Origin: Coriolopsis trogii
Lineage: Eukaryota; Basidiomycota; Agaricomycetes; Polyporales; Polyporaceae
Direction of reading: 5' to 3'
NCBI GenBank assembly: GCA_020543525.1
Contig: JAHYIO010000009.1
Span: 186,001-250,000 of the forward strand
Length of the DNA stretch: 64,000 nucleotides
Part shown: piece by piece, positions 10,666 to 22,338 of the stretch
Layout: each line of letters begins with the position of its first letter
Position numbering within the stretch: position 1 is the first letter of the stretch
Program-made: the position numbers and the translations under genes
The notes under the pieces: model-generated
Seen by the model: the letters and a program-made list of their open reading frames with translations, nothing else
What the model was told of the DNA's origin: nothing
Database searches by the model: none

Positions 10666-12092
10666 ATGCCCGTCGCAGTCAGCACGCCGTCTCCGTCGGG
10701 AGGACTCAAGTCCTACTACCAGGCCAAGATTGAAGCCGCCGAGCTTGAAATCAACCAGAAGACACAGAACTTGCGCCGTCTGGAGGCGCAACGGAATGCT
10801 TTGAACGCGCGAGGTTGGTATAGTTGTATACACCTTTTGCTCTGTGTTTGCTGATTGTTGCACACAGTAAGACTATTGCGCGAAGAGCTGCAGCTATTGC
10901 ATGAACCAGGAAGCTATGTCGGGGAGGTGGTGAAGGTTATGGGCAAGAACAAGGTGCTTGTAAAGGTCCAACCGGAGGGCAAATACAGTACGTTCCTCTG
11001 CATTCAGCACTCTTATATCCCTCGCTTATGTCGCATTCTAGTCGTGGACTTTGACTCAGAAATTGACGTCAACTCCCTTACACCATCCCTGCGCATTGCC
11101 CTTCGTTCCGACTCCTACACAATACACAAGATCCTCCCGAACAAGGTGGACCCTCTCGTGTCTCTCATGATGGTGGAGAAGGTACCAGACAGCACGTACG
11201 AAATGGTCGGTGGTCTCGACAAGCAGATAAAGGAGATCAAGGAGGTCATCGAGCTACCAGTCAAGCACCCCGAACTCTTCGAGTCCCTCGGTATCGCGCA
11301 GCCGAAAGGTGTCCTTTTGTATGGCCCCCCAGGCACAGGAAAGACTCTCCTTGCACGAGCGGTAGCGCACCACACGGACTGCAAGTTCATCCGTGTATCC
11401 GGATCCGAGCTCGTGCAGAAGTATATTGGCGAGGGTAGCCGGATGGTCCGCGAGCTGTTCGTCATGGCGCGCGAACACGCACCGAGTATCATCTTCATGG
11501 ACGAGATCGACTCTATCGGTAGCTCGCGTGGAGAGAGCGGGTCGGGCGGTGGAGACTCGGAGGTGCAGCGGACGATGCTCGAGTTGCTGAACCAGCTGGA
11601 CGGTTTCGAATCGACGAAGAACATCAAGGTCATCATGGCCACCAACCGTATAGATATCCTCGACTCTGCACTTCTCCGCCCCGGACGCATCGACCGCAAA
11701 ATCGAGTTCCCGCCACCCGGCCCGGAAGCCCGTGTAGCCATTCTTCGCATTCATTCACGGAAGGTCAGCTCAGCATCCGAATCCGTACCGTTATGCAATA
11801 CTGACTATACTCCATAGATGTCGCTGCAACGCGGTATCAACCTCCGCGCGCTGGCAGAGAAGATGGGGCAATGTTCGGGTGCTGAAGTCCGTGGTATCTG
11901 CACGGAAGCAGGTATGTATGCGCTTCGTGAGCGTAGACAGCACGTCACCCAGGAGGACTTTGAGTTTGCGGTTGCAAAGGTACGTAGCCTAAGAGCCTTT
12001 TGAGCGGAGCATGTTCTGACCACTCGTGATGCGCACAGGTACTGAAGAAGAACCAGGAGGGGAACACGTCTGTCAACAAGCTGTTCTCATGA
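10666..12092 (+). CDS. RPT6: 26S proteasome regulatory ATPase RPT6 (subunit 8, PSMC5/SUG1)
   Basis: Five exons (10666-10813, 10868-10987, 11042-11763, 11818-11979, 12039-12092) give 401 aa, near the usual 400-405. Order: N-terminal coiled coil with [22 protein letters not shown] domain ([19 protein letters not shown]), then the AAA+ domain with Walker A GPPGTGKT (about residue 184), Walker B IIFMDEID (about 238), the second region of homology with arginines in LRPGRIDRK (about 300), and the lid helices ending VNKLFS. The stretch [19 protein letters not shown] is a proteasomal AAA hallmark. RPT6 is one of six ATPases in the base of the 19S particle; it unfolds ubiquitylated substrates and opens the 20S gate, in cytosol and nucleus. 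Introns 1, 2 and 3 are each exactly 54 nt and intron 4 is 59 nt. Confidence 0.97.
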
Positions 12093-12445
12093 TCTACGCC
12101 TGTTTGCACGGCCCATCGTTGTTATATAGCTTGCACGTCCCTTTTCATGCTAGTAGCGTGACATCTTGCTGAGTGTGTCTGCTAAGTGCTTCGTGAGATG
12201 ATGTCGGTTGCCCCAGGACTCCACAAGCGATTGGAGACAACACTGAGTCGTTTTCAAGGGACTTGAAAGCGCGAGTGCGTCGTTAGCGGCCTTTTGGTTC
12301 GTGCCCCAACATAACAGTACTCGGTATTCTACAGTTGACCGGTGAACTATTCAACAACCCACAGCTCGGACCATGACTACGACCAGAATGACCCGGGATG
12401 GCGACGCATACAGTACTATGGATGTCACCCCTCGCGCCGTGAACC
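12093..12445. other. convergent intergenic region
   Basis: About 350 nt between converging stops (RPT6 at 12092, next gene at 12446). Nothing beyond presumed 3' UTRs is seen. Confidence 0.6.
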
Positions 12446-13433
12446 TCAAGTTGGGGTGTACGGACGGTATGAGACAATGAGTCTCCAATTCTTGTCGTTC
12501 CCCTGTGAGGTGTCCCGCCTGCCCTTGCCGTCTTTCGGAGGACCCTGGACGAGTCCAATGTGGATACAGCGAGGATGGAAGAAGCTCTTCCACCCCAAGG
12601 TTCAGCACGATATCCAACCCCAACCAGCCGAACGATGAACGCACTTGATTCCAGTGGTCAATCAGCTGCGACACCGGCCCTCGTTTCGTTCGCCTCATGA
12701 CGCCGTCGATGCCCTTGACGATGAAGAAGCCTGAGTGCGTGGTCCACCACGAAGACCCGCCAGGAATAACCGGATCAGTCTCAGGTTCCGGCGCTGCACC
12801 CCCGCGATCGCCCACCACCTACTCACCGAATATGATCCCGATCCCCAGTGCCAACGGCGCCAGCCCGGAGACGACGCGGTTCAAGGGCGACAACGAGCCG
12901 ACGACGCGGATGTCATGCAAGAACCGCCGCCAGTCCTGCTCGGCCACGTCGTGCGTCACAAACGGGTGCGGCACGAGCGCCCCCGCGCCCATCCGTTCCC
13001 CGCCCAGCGGCACAGGCGCGACGTACGGAAAGCCCCGGTCGAGCGTCGAGCCCTTGCCGATCAGGACGAGCACCGGGAAGGGCGCGTACGGACGCTCGGG
13101 GCTCGGCGGCGGGGGCGGGCGCAGGAAGGACGGCGGGGGCGGGTCGAGCAGCTTCACTGGACTCTTGCCGGGCGCGAAGTTCTTGACGTGGCCCATGAAG
13201 CCCTTCACATTGTCCCCGGGTAGCTCTGGCCCTGGTCCACCGGGGGCGGGCGCGAAGGAGGAGACGGAGAAGTGACTGGAGCCCCCGGGGGCGAGTGGAG
13301 GCCGTTTTTCTGGGGGGCTGGAGTAGGAGGGGGGAGGCGCGTCGGCGTAGCTGGGGCCGGCTCGTGGGTCGTAATCCGCATCGCTGTCGTAGTAGGAGCC
13401 CTTGGACGCGAAGGGGTCTTTAGGGGATATCAT
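12446..13433 (-). CDS. Pro-rich membrane-associated protein with FFHPR motif, function unknown
   Basis: Three exons (13433-12827, 12730-12645, 12586-12446) give 277 aa. The first half is Pro/Ser-rich and disordered (PPPSYSSPPEKRPPLAP, PPPPSFLRPPPPPSPERPY). A soluble Cys-free part follows with GFPYVAPVPLGGERMGAGAL and a DWRRFLHDIRVVGSLSPLNR stretch. A hydrophobic segment (SGLAPLALGIGIIFG then GFFIVKGIDGV) is split by the first intron (96 nt). After it come KRGPVSQLIDHWN, the motif FFHPR, and a polar C-terminus with NDKNWRLIVSYRPY. I recall fungal proteins with this combination of an SH3-ligand-like disordered head, one hydrophobic hairpin and FFHPR, but no function is known to me. The second intron (58 nt) uses GTGCGT...GGAAG; an alternative joint with a GTTCGG donor would change two or three residues. 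Confidence 0.72.
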
Positions 13434-14875
13434 GGAAGAAGTGAACTTGAAGTAGAGGGAGACTTGGCGTGTGCGCTATGTTGAAACTCGGTGAACAGTG
13501 CAGACTGGACCTTCCGGTCTTGGCGACGTGGATGAGCAATATATATCGGGAGCCAGGACAGAACACACTGTAGTGACGCCTCCGAAGTCTCTATGCATGC
13601 CGCGGTTCCGAGGACAGTCATACTTTTGTAGTAGGCTCTCGAACTGCGCACATTAACCTCGAGAGCCGCTGAGACAGCGTTCATTGAGAAAGAAGCAGCA
13701 ATGCTGCATGCACCGCATCAAGTTTCGAAGACGCAGGTGAGATGCATGCAATACACGAGTACTCTAGTGGAACTTCAGCGTGCAACGCGAATGAGTGCAG
13801 GATGCGGCAATTTGACCGCTAATGACATGACGACGCTCAGCCGTTCCGACACGGCGAGATTGCTCGACATATGCATTCCGTTTCGTGATACCAAAAGGCA
13901 CGCAATACAGTCTGAGCCGGTCAGCAACGATGATGAATTCGAAATTGGGCTGTATCAGCCTCGCTGCTACTAGTCCCCGCGGGGGGCGCCAACCATGAAA
14001 AGAGAACCGCACCGAGGCGGTGTGTTGACGGTGCGTCAGGGTCTCCGCAGCAACGGCTTGAGAATATTTGGCCACACAACAAGGTGATCCCGAGAGAGTC
14101 GCGTCTCAGGCCCTGGCTTCCCGCGCACCGTCACCGTCAGCTACGTCGGACGCGAGAAATGCAGAAACATACCCCAGACTTGTCGCACCTAATGTAGGTG
14201 CATCTACCGTGGTAACCAATGATGGAGGAGCGATCCGAGCTTTGAACGTACCTCCCTTGACCCCACAGTTGAATGATGAGACTCTGAGAGGTATGTAGAT
14301 CAGTCCAGGCGTTCGGGTTCGACTGAGGCGATACTAGGAGCTCAGCGCCCAGCGCTCAACTTCGGGGTCGGTGCGCCGAGCGCGGGTCTGGTCTGTCAAC
14401 AAGAATAGAGTATGGGCGTATGGGTCTACTCATCAGCTCGCCCTAATCCGCCTTCGACACGGAAGGGTACAGCAGCGAGGCACGGGGACGTACCGTGGCA
14501 ACTCGTTGTGTAATGCTCGCCCCCGGGCGTGGGTGTGAGCGTTTATCGAACAACCGTGGGTGTGGGCTACTGATCCTCGTCGCAGTGCGTCTTGTGACCA
14601 GCCACCACTAGAGAGCGTTCACGAGCCGGTGAAATAGCTCGAAGGCGCTGCTATACGCACACTAGCCGCATAGCATCTCAATCTGCTTGTTGAATCGGCG
14701 TATTGGATTCGACCCTTCCATAGTATCTGAACATCGCCGTCTGTCGAAAAGCCATCATGACAGAGAATGCATCCCTTGTGAGCGCAGTTCCCTTACAAAC
14801 TAATGCGGAGGTTACTCACATATACACGGCGTCAAGAAACATGCCCCGGTATACTCGACGTTGATTGTTCCCCAA
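13434..14875. other. intergenic; one unassigned open stretch
   Basis: About 1.4 kb. A plus-strand frame open from about 14062 to 14298 encodes a Ser/Ala-rich start and NVGASTVVTNDGGAIRALNV, then meets AGAG|GTATGT, which could be a donor. It might be an exon of an unrecognised gene or a relic. Opposed frames at 13701-13973 and 14075-13764 overlap each other, so at most one is real. I call no gene. Confidence 0.4.
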
Positions 14876-15549
14876 ATGACAGAGCGCGAGGGAGAGAGTG
14901 AGTACGCGATATCTGAAGATGGTAAGCCTCATCAGTGTTCCTTTCATGTACACATTGGAGACGCCTATCTGCAGGAAAGCATCGAATACTACCCGAGCAA
15001 GGACGCAAGGGTATGAACAAACCAGCCCCGGTCAACCTGGACTGGATTTATCCAGACAAGGAAGGCAATGTCGAGGTCTCTTTCGCCGTTTACAACGCCA
15101 TATTCGAGAGGCAGACTCCGCGCGATCTGCATTGGTCCCTCGCCTGGCCGATCCGGCGCGACGCAGGTGTATGTGCATGGAGACAGGTGCACGTAGTCGA
15201 GGAACGGATGGAAAACGGCCCAGCTCCATTGCAACGCTATGTCTACTGGGGTGCGCTCACGAAGTCGTCGGGCCCCACGGATGATGTTGCGCGGCGATAC
15301 CCGCTGGGCTCCTTCTCGCGGGCGCAGAGAGGCCAGATCGAGGAACTCGGATTGCAGACTCCTGTCATGGTGCCCGATGGCACGTGGAATTGCCAGGACT
15401 GGCTGCTGGATCTTTTGGAGCGGATGATAGCTGCCGGACTTATCTCTGTGGCGACGCGAGATGCGGCCCTCGGCGCTGCAGGGTATGGTCGCAGTGAGTT
15501 GTGGTCTTCATGTGTCCGGGCTTCTGGATTGATATACCGCACAGCTTGA
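14876..15549 (+). CDS. uncharacterised basidiomycete protein with WNCQDW motif (DUF6914-like)
   Basis: Three exons (14876-14921, 14975-15493, 15545-15549) encode about 189 aa. The start ATG opens MTEREGESEYAISEDG; a 53-nt intron joins in frame to KHRILPEQGRKGMNKP. The body reads as a compact domain: SFAVYNAIFERQTPRDLHWS, a strand-rich middle, then GTWNCQDWLLDLLERMIAAG. The Tyr/Phe-rich opening strand followed by His-Trp, and a late W-x-C-x-DW helix, recur in small fungal proteins grouped as DUF6914-like; that grouping is from memory. The Cys and Asp of NCQDW with the His of LHW could make a cysteine-protease-like site, which is inference only. The last intron is 51 nt (GTGAGT...CGCACAG), divisible by three and free of stops, so spliced and unspliced messages end at the same TGA and differ by 17 residues. 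Confidence 0.65.
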
Positions 15550-16423
15550 AGACGGTTGGTCGCATGCACCTGAAGAGACATACCTTGATGTACTTGTAGA
15601 TTCTTCCTCAGAGTTCTGTCTCGCTTCATGCGGTCATGGGCATGTAAACGTGGGTAAATCGACGATAGCGTCACTAAGGGACAGGATAACTTGCTGTGCG
15701 GGTGTGAAGGAGGACAATAAGACAAGCATTGCCGATCTACACGTTCAAGTCCTCATAATTCTTTACTGACGCTGGGCGACATGTGCTCGGCATAGACTCG
15801 TAGCTGCCATAGAATGTCACTGAATATTGAATTCTCGAGGTTTGAGGGACTTAGGAAGGCTCTGACATCAACTCGGGGTCAGAGTATGTTTCGTGGAAAG
15901 CGTGAGGACTGGAGGGTGGGCGTAGAGCGGGCGATGCACTTCGCGGCAACAAGAGCTCGAGGCGGATCGAGAGAAGACGAGCGAGGCGTGCACCCACCAA
16001 GATGACGAGCCGGAGAGAGAACGTTGCAGTTCCAAGAACAAGGCACCTAGACGCCCATACGTTGCGGGGAGGAAAATAAAGTTATCGGGGCGCTGGCAAC
16101 CGTTTATGGCATCAAAGTAGCCGCATAAGGCAGGCCTGCTGGATAAACAGGAGTAAATAGAGGTTATATGCTGTGCTAACGGGGGCGGGCGTCAATGCTG
16201 GGTTTATTGTTCTCAAAGGGGCGAGCTTTATTGTTGGAAGACCGAGGCTGGCGGGCGTGCAAGACAATGAGAGCCAGCGCACAAAAGGCCGTGAGGCGGG
16301 CGAAGGATACTAAAGCTCCTGCTGGACAGAGTCCTTCGCCACTTCGCATACTCTCATCGCCTTTCTCGCTTTGAGCAAGTCTCTTCTTTGACGATCACCG
16401 ACTACACTCTAACGACTTCTACG
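15550..16423. other. intergenic, promoter side of the 640-aa gene
   Basis: About 870 nt without a supported gene. A purine-rich stretch lies near 15880-16020 and a C/T-rich leader directly precedes 16424, as is common for strong fungal promoters. Confidence 0.5.
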
Positions 16424-18395
16424 ATGGCATCCAGTGAGTGTCCATGCATCCTTCTATCTCTCACTCGCTGATTGTGTCCCAGTTTTTGCAAACAACAGGA
16501 TCCTCCCCAACCTCAAACGACGCTCGCGTCCTACGAACAAGCCCGAGGTCGCATCGCCCGCCAAGGCAAAACCTCTACACATTCTTCCCAACGTTGCCGA
16601 GGAAGACGAGTCTCCCAGTCGCCACTCATGCTCATCGACGTCTTCTCTTCCCATCAACACAACATATCAGCCCTCGCGCTCTTACCGTGGCAGCGCGACA
16701 CTCGGCGCTCGCCCTACACACGACAAGCGCGACTCGCGCAGGGTCGTTCTGACTGGCGTTGAAGGTCTCACCTTCGATGATTTCTTCCCTCCATCAAGCG
16801 CCCCTCGCGTGCGCACACCGTCGCCCCCTCCACGCCCAGCCACCCCTCCGCGGTTGGCTGCATCATCCCCGACATCCTCCGACGTGACCTTGGACGATAT
16901 TAACCTTCGATTCTCTGGCCTCGGTATCTCTCTCGATTTTCCTTCCCCTCCTCCTTCCGCTGCTCCCATTTCCCCTCTATTAAGCAGACGCGAACAGTCT
17001 CCTACGCCTTCGCTCACCAGCAGTGACGCTTCGACTTGCAGCCCAAAAACACCTTGCTCTACGCCACCCACGTCTGACGACGACGAGTCCCCGATGAGGT
17101 CACATCTAATGCGCGCCCCTACCTTCAAGTCCCAGCATGCTTCGGTTCTCTTCATGAAGTCAATGCCCGAACTCAGCGAGCCTGTTCGCAAGAACTCAGT
17201 CACCTCTCTTGTTGACGATGACATTTCGGAAGAAGTCCAGTGGATTGCGCACGAGATCAGCGACTTCGTCACGCTTTCCTCTCCGCTTCCTCCCCCTTCC
17301 CCTCTTTCTCCTACGCACGCGCGCAACGACCTCCGCGCGCGCCCAGACTCTGTGCCGCCTCCGCCCCGCGGTCGTAGTACGAGGCCCGTGCCAATCCTGC
17401 CCCGCATTTCAATTCAGGAGAGTAGCGCGCGGGGTCCCAGTGCTCAGCTCGACCCTACTTTCCCGCTCAGGCGCCATTCCTACCTCGTTCCCAGTCGCCC
17501 GCCTCCCCCACCGCCCGTCCCCAAGACCTCCACGCTGACAGCAATGGAGCAGGCCACGGAGGAGCTACTCGCCGAGCTCGCCAACGCCGCTCTGGGCGCG
17601 GGCTTCCTGGGCACCGAGCTCACCATTCCTCACGACGGCTGGTCCTCCGCAGGGTCCATGCCCCCCTCTCCCAGCAGCCACTTCATCGTCTCCACCCCAA
17701 GGACACCCACTCCGTCCGGGTCGCGCCCGCCACCGCGTTCCTCCGTCCCGGCGGACATCAGCGACATGTGCGAAGAGAGCCCGGTCGAGCTCGTCCTCCC
17801 CAAGCGCGATCTCTGGCCCACGACGCCCCTAAGCGCGTCGGTATACTCGCAGATGTCAGATTCCGCGCCCGGCTCGCCGCTCTCTTCCTTCGACTTTGAC
17901 ATCGACGTGAGCTCTATCGTGGGCAATGGCTCAGAGTCCGCTGCGCCGCGTGCCGAGAGCCCGTCGCCCATGCGCCGCTCGCCCTCCACGCTGTCGTTGA
18001 GCACGGATCCCGAGCGCACGCTCCGCTCGCGCTGGTCGACGTCCACGCTCGGTTCGCTCGCCGAGTCGCACTCGCACTCGTGGCTCCCGCGCTTCACGCT
18101 GTCGCCCTCGAAGAAGGGGAAGAGCAAGACCGCGCCCGCTCCCGCCCAGCAGCAGCAGCAGACGTCGCCCATCTCGCTGCAGCGCAAGAACGCGGTGAAG
18201 GGCACGCACACGGCGAAGCGCTCCGTCGACTCGGACCGCAGCTTTGGCTTGACCCGCCGCGACTCGCACGCGTCGCGGGTGAGCACAGGCAGCGCGAGCG
18301 ACAGTGGTGAGAGTACCGGGAGCGCGGGCCTCAAGAGGAAGCCCATCCCGTTCGCGCTCCTCGTGTCGTCGCCACAGAACTCGATGTCGATGTGA
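16424..18395 (+). CDS. Ser/Pro-rich intrinsically disordered protein, function unknown
   Basis: Two exons (16424-16433 and 16483-18395) give 640 aa. The first exon is only 10 nt, coding MAS plus one base, and the 49-nt intron GTGAGT...CCCAG restores frame into IFANNRILPNLKRRSRPTNK. The protein is dominated by Ser, Pro, Thr and Arg with several acidic clusters (DDDESP, VDDDISEEVQWI), many Ser-Pro and Thr-Pro sites, a QQQQQ run near the C-terminus and basic patches. One helix is predicted by eye around MEQATEELLAELANAALGAG. No folded domain is recognised. Such proteins often serve as phosphorylated scaffolds or transcriptional regulators in fungi, but nothing here shows which. The end KRKPIPFALLVSSPQNSMSM looks conserved in style (a short hydrophobic motif after a basic run). 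Confidence 0.75.
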
Positions 18396-19365
18396 ATGAC
18401 GCAGCCGCGCTCGGTGACTGCGAAGCTTGAAACGACCATTTATGACCTCTCCCTCTTGCTCCTGCTGCTGATTGATCGGTAACTGTATCCATAGTCCATG
18501 CGCTCCTTCCATTCTCCCACCACACACCCGCCACACAACGAACTCTATAATTATTGTAGCATTTCGCCGAACCCCCCATCCCAACTCTTGTAGCATCTTT
18601 CTCGCCCCGACTCTGATCCTGACTCTGACGATCTTCGTTCGTATTTATCTCCCCCGTTATCCGATTTGCTCTCTTCGATTTTGGTTGACATCTTCTGTAC
18701 ATTGTGACATATAACGTACATACAGCCTACGTACCGGGAAGCCCCCCCCCCAACCCCGCATAAACCACTAGAATGGTGCGCTACCCCCGGAACTTACACA
18801 CACTCTCGTTTTTGCTACTCGTAATTTGCGTCCGCTGGGTCGAACCCTACTATGTGTATTTCCTAGCTTTAGTAATGCATGCGCAATCATTCCTCGGGAA
18901 TGCACCTCGTTCGTCAGCTATGGCGATTAGATTATCAATATTGAATATTGCTTGGGTGATTGGCGTAGAATCGGTATGTAGGAGAGCATCGGCACAGATA
19001 GCTGGGCATGTGAATGGACACGCAGCCTGTCTTCCACACCAGTAAGTCATGGCGCAGCAACATTCCCGAGCGACAATGAAGCCTTCCATGACTCGATGCT
19101 GCCCGTGTTGTTGGCCGGTCTCAAGCTGGTGTGGCAGAGTCGCGAGATCGAGCTTGCACATCAACCGCAGAAGTAAACTGTGTATGAACGGTGAAATTAT
19201 ACACATGACGGAGAACAGAGCCAACGGAAATATACACCAGCCTCCAGGATATACAGTGCGATGCGGAGAACCCCCTAACAACACCACTCATCTTCCCCTG
19301 CACGACAGTCCATGTCGCCCTATCCACCGTGGGCCACTCGAGTCTGTAGAACGCCGGACAACCAA
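18396..19365. other. convergent intergenic region
   Basis: About 970 nt between converging genes. It includes a C-rich run at 18744-18752. Short frames (for example 18773-19045 plus) show no domain. Presumably 3' UTRs. Confidence 0.5.
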
Positions 19366-21954
19366 TTAACTAGGCGCCGCCGCCCCAGACGGGCTCGTCC
19401 GCCCGGACTCTGTCTTGTCCGTCTTCTCTTTGCCCGCAATGGAGTCGGCGAGCTTGACGAGCTCGGGATCCTGCAGCGGCGTTTTGCCATCCCATGCCTC
19501 CTGGATGAGAGACATCGTGCTCTCCAAGCTTCTCCGACGTGTACTTGGGGACGTCATCGTCGTTCCCAGACTTGCTTGACGGCCGTGGCCCCGGCGGAAT
19601 GGCGAGGAAGACATCGAGATCGGGGATGTCGGCGACATAGGCGACCCTGGAGTCGGGGGCACGGAGGTGTTGATGGGCGCTGTGCCAGCAATGACCTGCT
19701 CAAGGGCGGCGGTGACGCCGTTAGGAGAGATTGGAGGGACAACATCCTCGGCTGGCGTTGCTGGCTGCGAAGATATGAGACCCTTGCCCTCTTCCGACTC
19801 CGGGTCATAGAGTTCAGGAGGTAGACGCTCGTTCTCGATGTCAGACTTCCGCCTGTGTATGACATGGTCAATTTGTATGCTCAAGAGGAAAGGACATCAC
19901 TCACGCGTCGTCGAAGCCGGAGATGGCATCCTTGATACCCTCCGCTCCCAAGGCGAGAGTACCATAGGGCAATCTTGCAGAACCCGACACGCTCTTGAGC
20001 TCGGAAACCTTCTCCGACTCCTCGCTATATGCGGCGTCAACAACTCAATCGTACTATGGTTCATGACGCAACGTACCGCAGGAGGGCAAACACCCTGGAC
20101 ATACGACCGACGGCGAGGATCTTGTTCTTGATGACCTTGCGACGTTCGCTTGCCTCCTCGGAAGGGGTTGGCGAAATGAGCGTCTCCTCGTCCGAGCTCT
20201 CCTCGAGTTCTTCCTTTGAACAGCAGTTGAGCATGGCCAAGAGCATATCGGTGACTGCAGAACAACATCAGTACTGGATAGACACGGGGCTATATACTGT
20301 GGCGACTAACTCTTCTCGCCGACGAAAGGCAGACTCCAGGTGAACGCGTCCATGAAGTTCGGAAGCCAGTATGGATGTGGGGTCGCGTTGAACTGGCGAA
20401 TATTGAGAACATTGCTCTCGTACTTGAGTATCGCAGCCTTGTTGTTGTAGACATCAAGGTAGTTCGGGGCGGAGAACAATGTCATGACGGAGGGGAAACC
20501 GGTAGTCCGCGTTTTGCGGTACATGCGGTACCTTATCATTGGTAGTTAGATGCAAGTCGACGAAATGAACGAAATCTCCGTACCCCGCGTCCTGAGCCTC
20601 GTGTGCGCGGATGATGGACAGGAGCTTGTTACGTTCAAGGAACTGACACGCTGCTTGATATCTGGCCAGCTATGAGTGATCGGCATGAAGTCGTCTGATC
20701 GACATTTACGCACGTGAAGAAGTACGAGCAACCTCGAACGTGGTTGTGGACGAAGCTATCTGACGTCTTCTCCTGGCCGAAGTCTTCAACAGGATCCGAC
20801 CACAGCATGTCGCACATAAGGCCTTGGGTAGGCGGCTCGCGGAATCGATCGATCTGCATGAGCATTATATTTCGTTCATCCGGTCAATCATCCCAATGCA
20901 GCACTCACGCTCCGGATATCGTCAAGGGTATGCAACTCGGGCGACAGACCACCGTGGATGCAGAAGAATTGCTTGTTCATGATGGCAGCGAGAGGCAAAG
21001 CACAGAAAGACTGCATGCATGCATCATAAATGCGCTCGGAATACTTGCGTTTGCCTGTACAATATGATGTCAAGTCAGGGCATTGATCAGAAGGGGATAA
21101 ATCGTACATTCGAGTTTGAACGTGAAGTAGTCGGTCAAGTGACGACACTCGTGGTTGCCGCGGAGGAGAAAAAGAGTCTCGGGGTACCAGATTTTCAGGG
21201 ACCATAGGTATAATACGCACTTGATATGGCGTCAGACGCGAAATCACCAGGAACCGGTAATGAGACGACCCACCTCAATGCTGAAGTATCCCCTGTCAAC
21301 GTAGTCACCGAGGAAGAGATACCGCGTGGTTTCGGGGTTGCCACCAATCTCGAAGAGCTTCATCAAATCATACTTGGGGTGACGACGCCATCAATGCATG
21401 GCCCAAGTGTAACTGGAAGTAATCGACTCACATATTGTCCGTGGATGTCACCGCAGACTGAAGGCAGTGCCGGACAAACACAAAGAGTCAGTTATTGACA
21501 CGAATAACGGATTCGTGAGGCCCAGAATACGCGAGACATACCAGTTACGGGCGCATCGACGTAGAGGAGATTAGGCTCGGCGCGGAGAATCTCAGTACCC
21601 TTCTCGAGGATATAGAGTGCATGTTCCTCGGATATGCGGCCCTCACGGTAGAAGTGATTCTTGAGGAAAGCAACATCCGGCTTCGACGGATCCGTTTTCG
21701 AGAAGAACTGGGCATCGGTAGGAATACTCATAGCCGGGGCTTGCACCTATCGACCGAGTCTCCGCTCAGCTCCTACACCCTCGTTCTACCGGTAGGAGGC
21801 TGCAAGAAAGGCGCACCTCTTTCACGACGCGCTCCTGCGTGCTGATCATGTAGCCATTCTCGAGTTGGTGTTGAGTGAAGTCTATCTCCGGGAGGGGAGC
21901 CTTGTCCTGGATCGATTCAATAGCCTTCTGTATCTGGGCTTGTGTCCCGCTCAT
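19366..21954 (-). CDS. CNA1: calcineurin catalytic subunit A (PP2B Ser/Thr phosphatase)
   Basis: Twelve exons (21954-21817, 21746-21542, 21457-21432, 21372-21274, 21219-21108, 21054-20909, 20853-20714, 20661-20584, 20531-20311, 20254-20077, 20024-19905, 19852-19366) join to 649 aa. Phosphatase signatures with metal ligands: CGDIHGQ (about 115), GDYVDRG (about 145), RGNHE (about 178), HGGLSPEL (about 231), [12 protein letters not shown] (about 335). Then the calcineurin-B-binding helix ([16 protein letters not shown]), the calmodulin-binding segment ([20 protein letters not shown]), and the autoinhibitory region ([16 protein letters not shown]). The tail is Ser/Pro-rich, longer than in animals and typical of fungi. 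The enzyme is switched on by Ca2+/calmodulin and dephosphorylates Crz1-type factors in stress, wall and growth control. All introns are 52-84 nt. One small substitution versus most relatives: ECKRKYS instead of ECKYKYS. Confidence 0.97.
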
Positions 21955-22338
21955 CTTGCAGCTCGTGCAGTCGTCCGGTCGTAGAACAGAGGCGTGGGCG
22001 ATGGACGAGACAACGGAGGGGAGAGGATGGGTGGAGGGCGGTGAAGACCTCTTCTGCGGTGCAATCGACGCTCTCAAGAGCGGAGTTTGAACGCCTAATA
22101 AGCGCGGCTAATACTTGGACCACATATACTCGCTCGTAACTAAGCCCCGGGTACGGCTGGTCACCAGCTAACCGGGGGCCTGACAGTTTCGCCATAAGAT
22201 AGAGGCACAGTCATGCAAGTCTGGGAGGTGAGTTACCCAGGGCCATCATAACACTTGTACCGGTACGCTTTCGAAGAAGTGATAAGATTACGGAGGATGG
22301 GGTACAATGACAGAGGAACTCGGTCCGAGACTACAAGG
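21955..22338. other. calcineurin promoter / 3' flank of GMH1-like gene
   Basis: About 380 nt between two minus-strand genes. It contains the calcineurin 5' leader. No separate gene seen. Confidence 0.5.

Noticed and set aside
16682..17407. 241-codon minus-strand frame, and others at 17630-18596
   Set aside because: Shadows of the 640-aa plus-strand gene, which has a consistent start, intron and stop.
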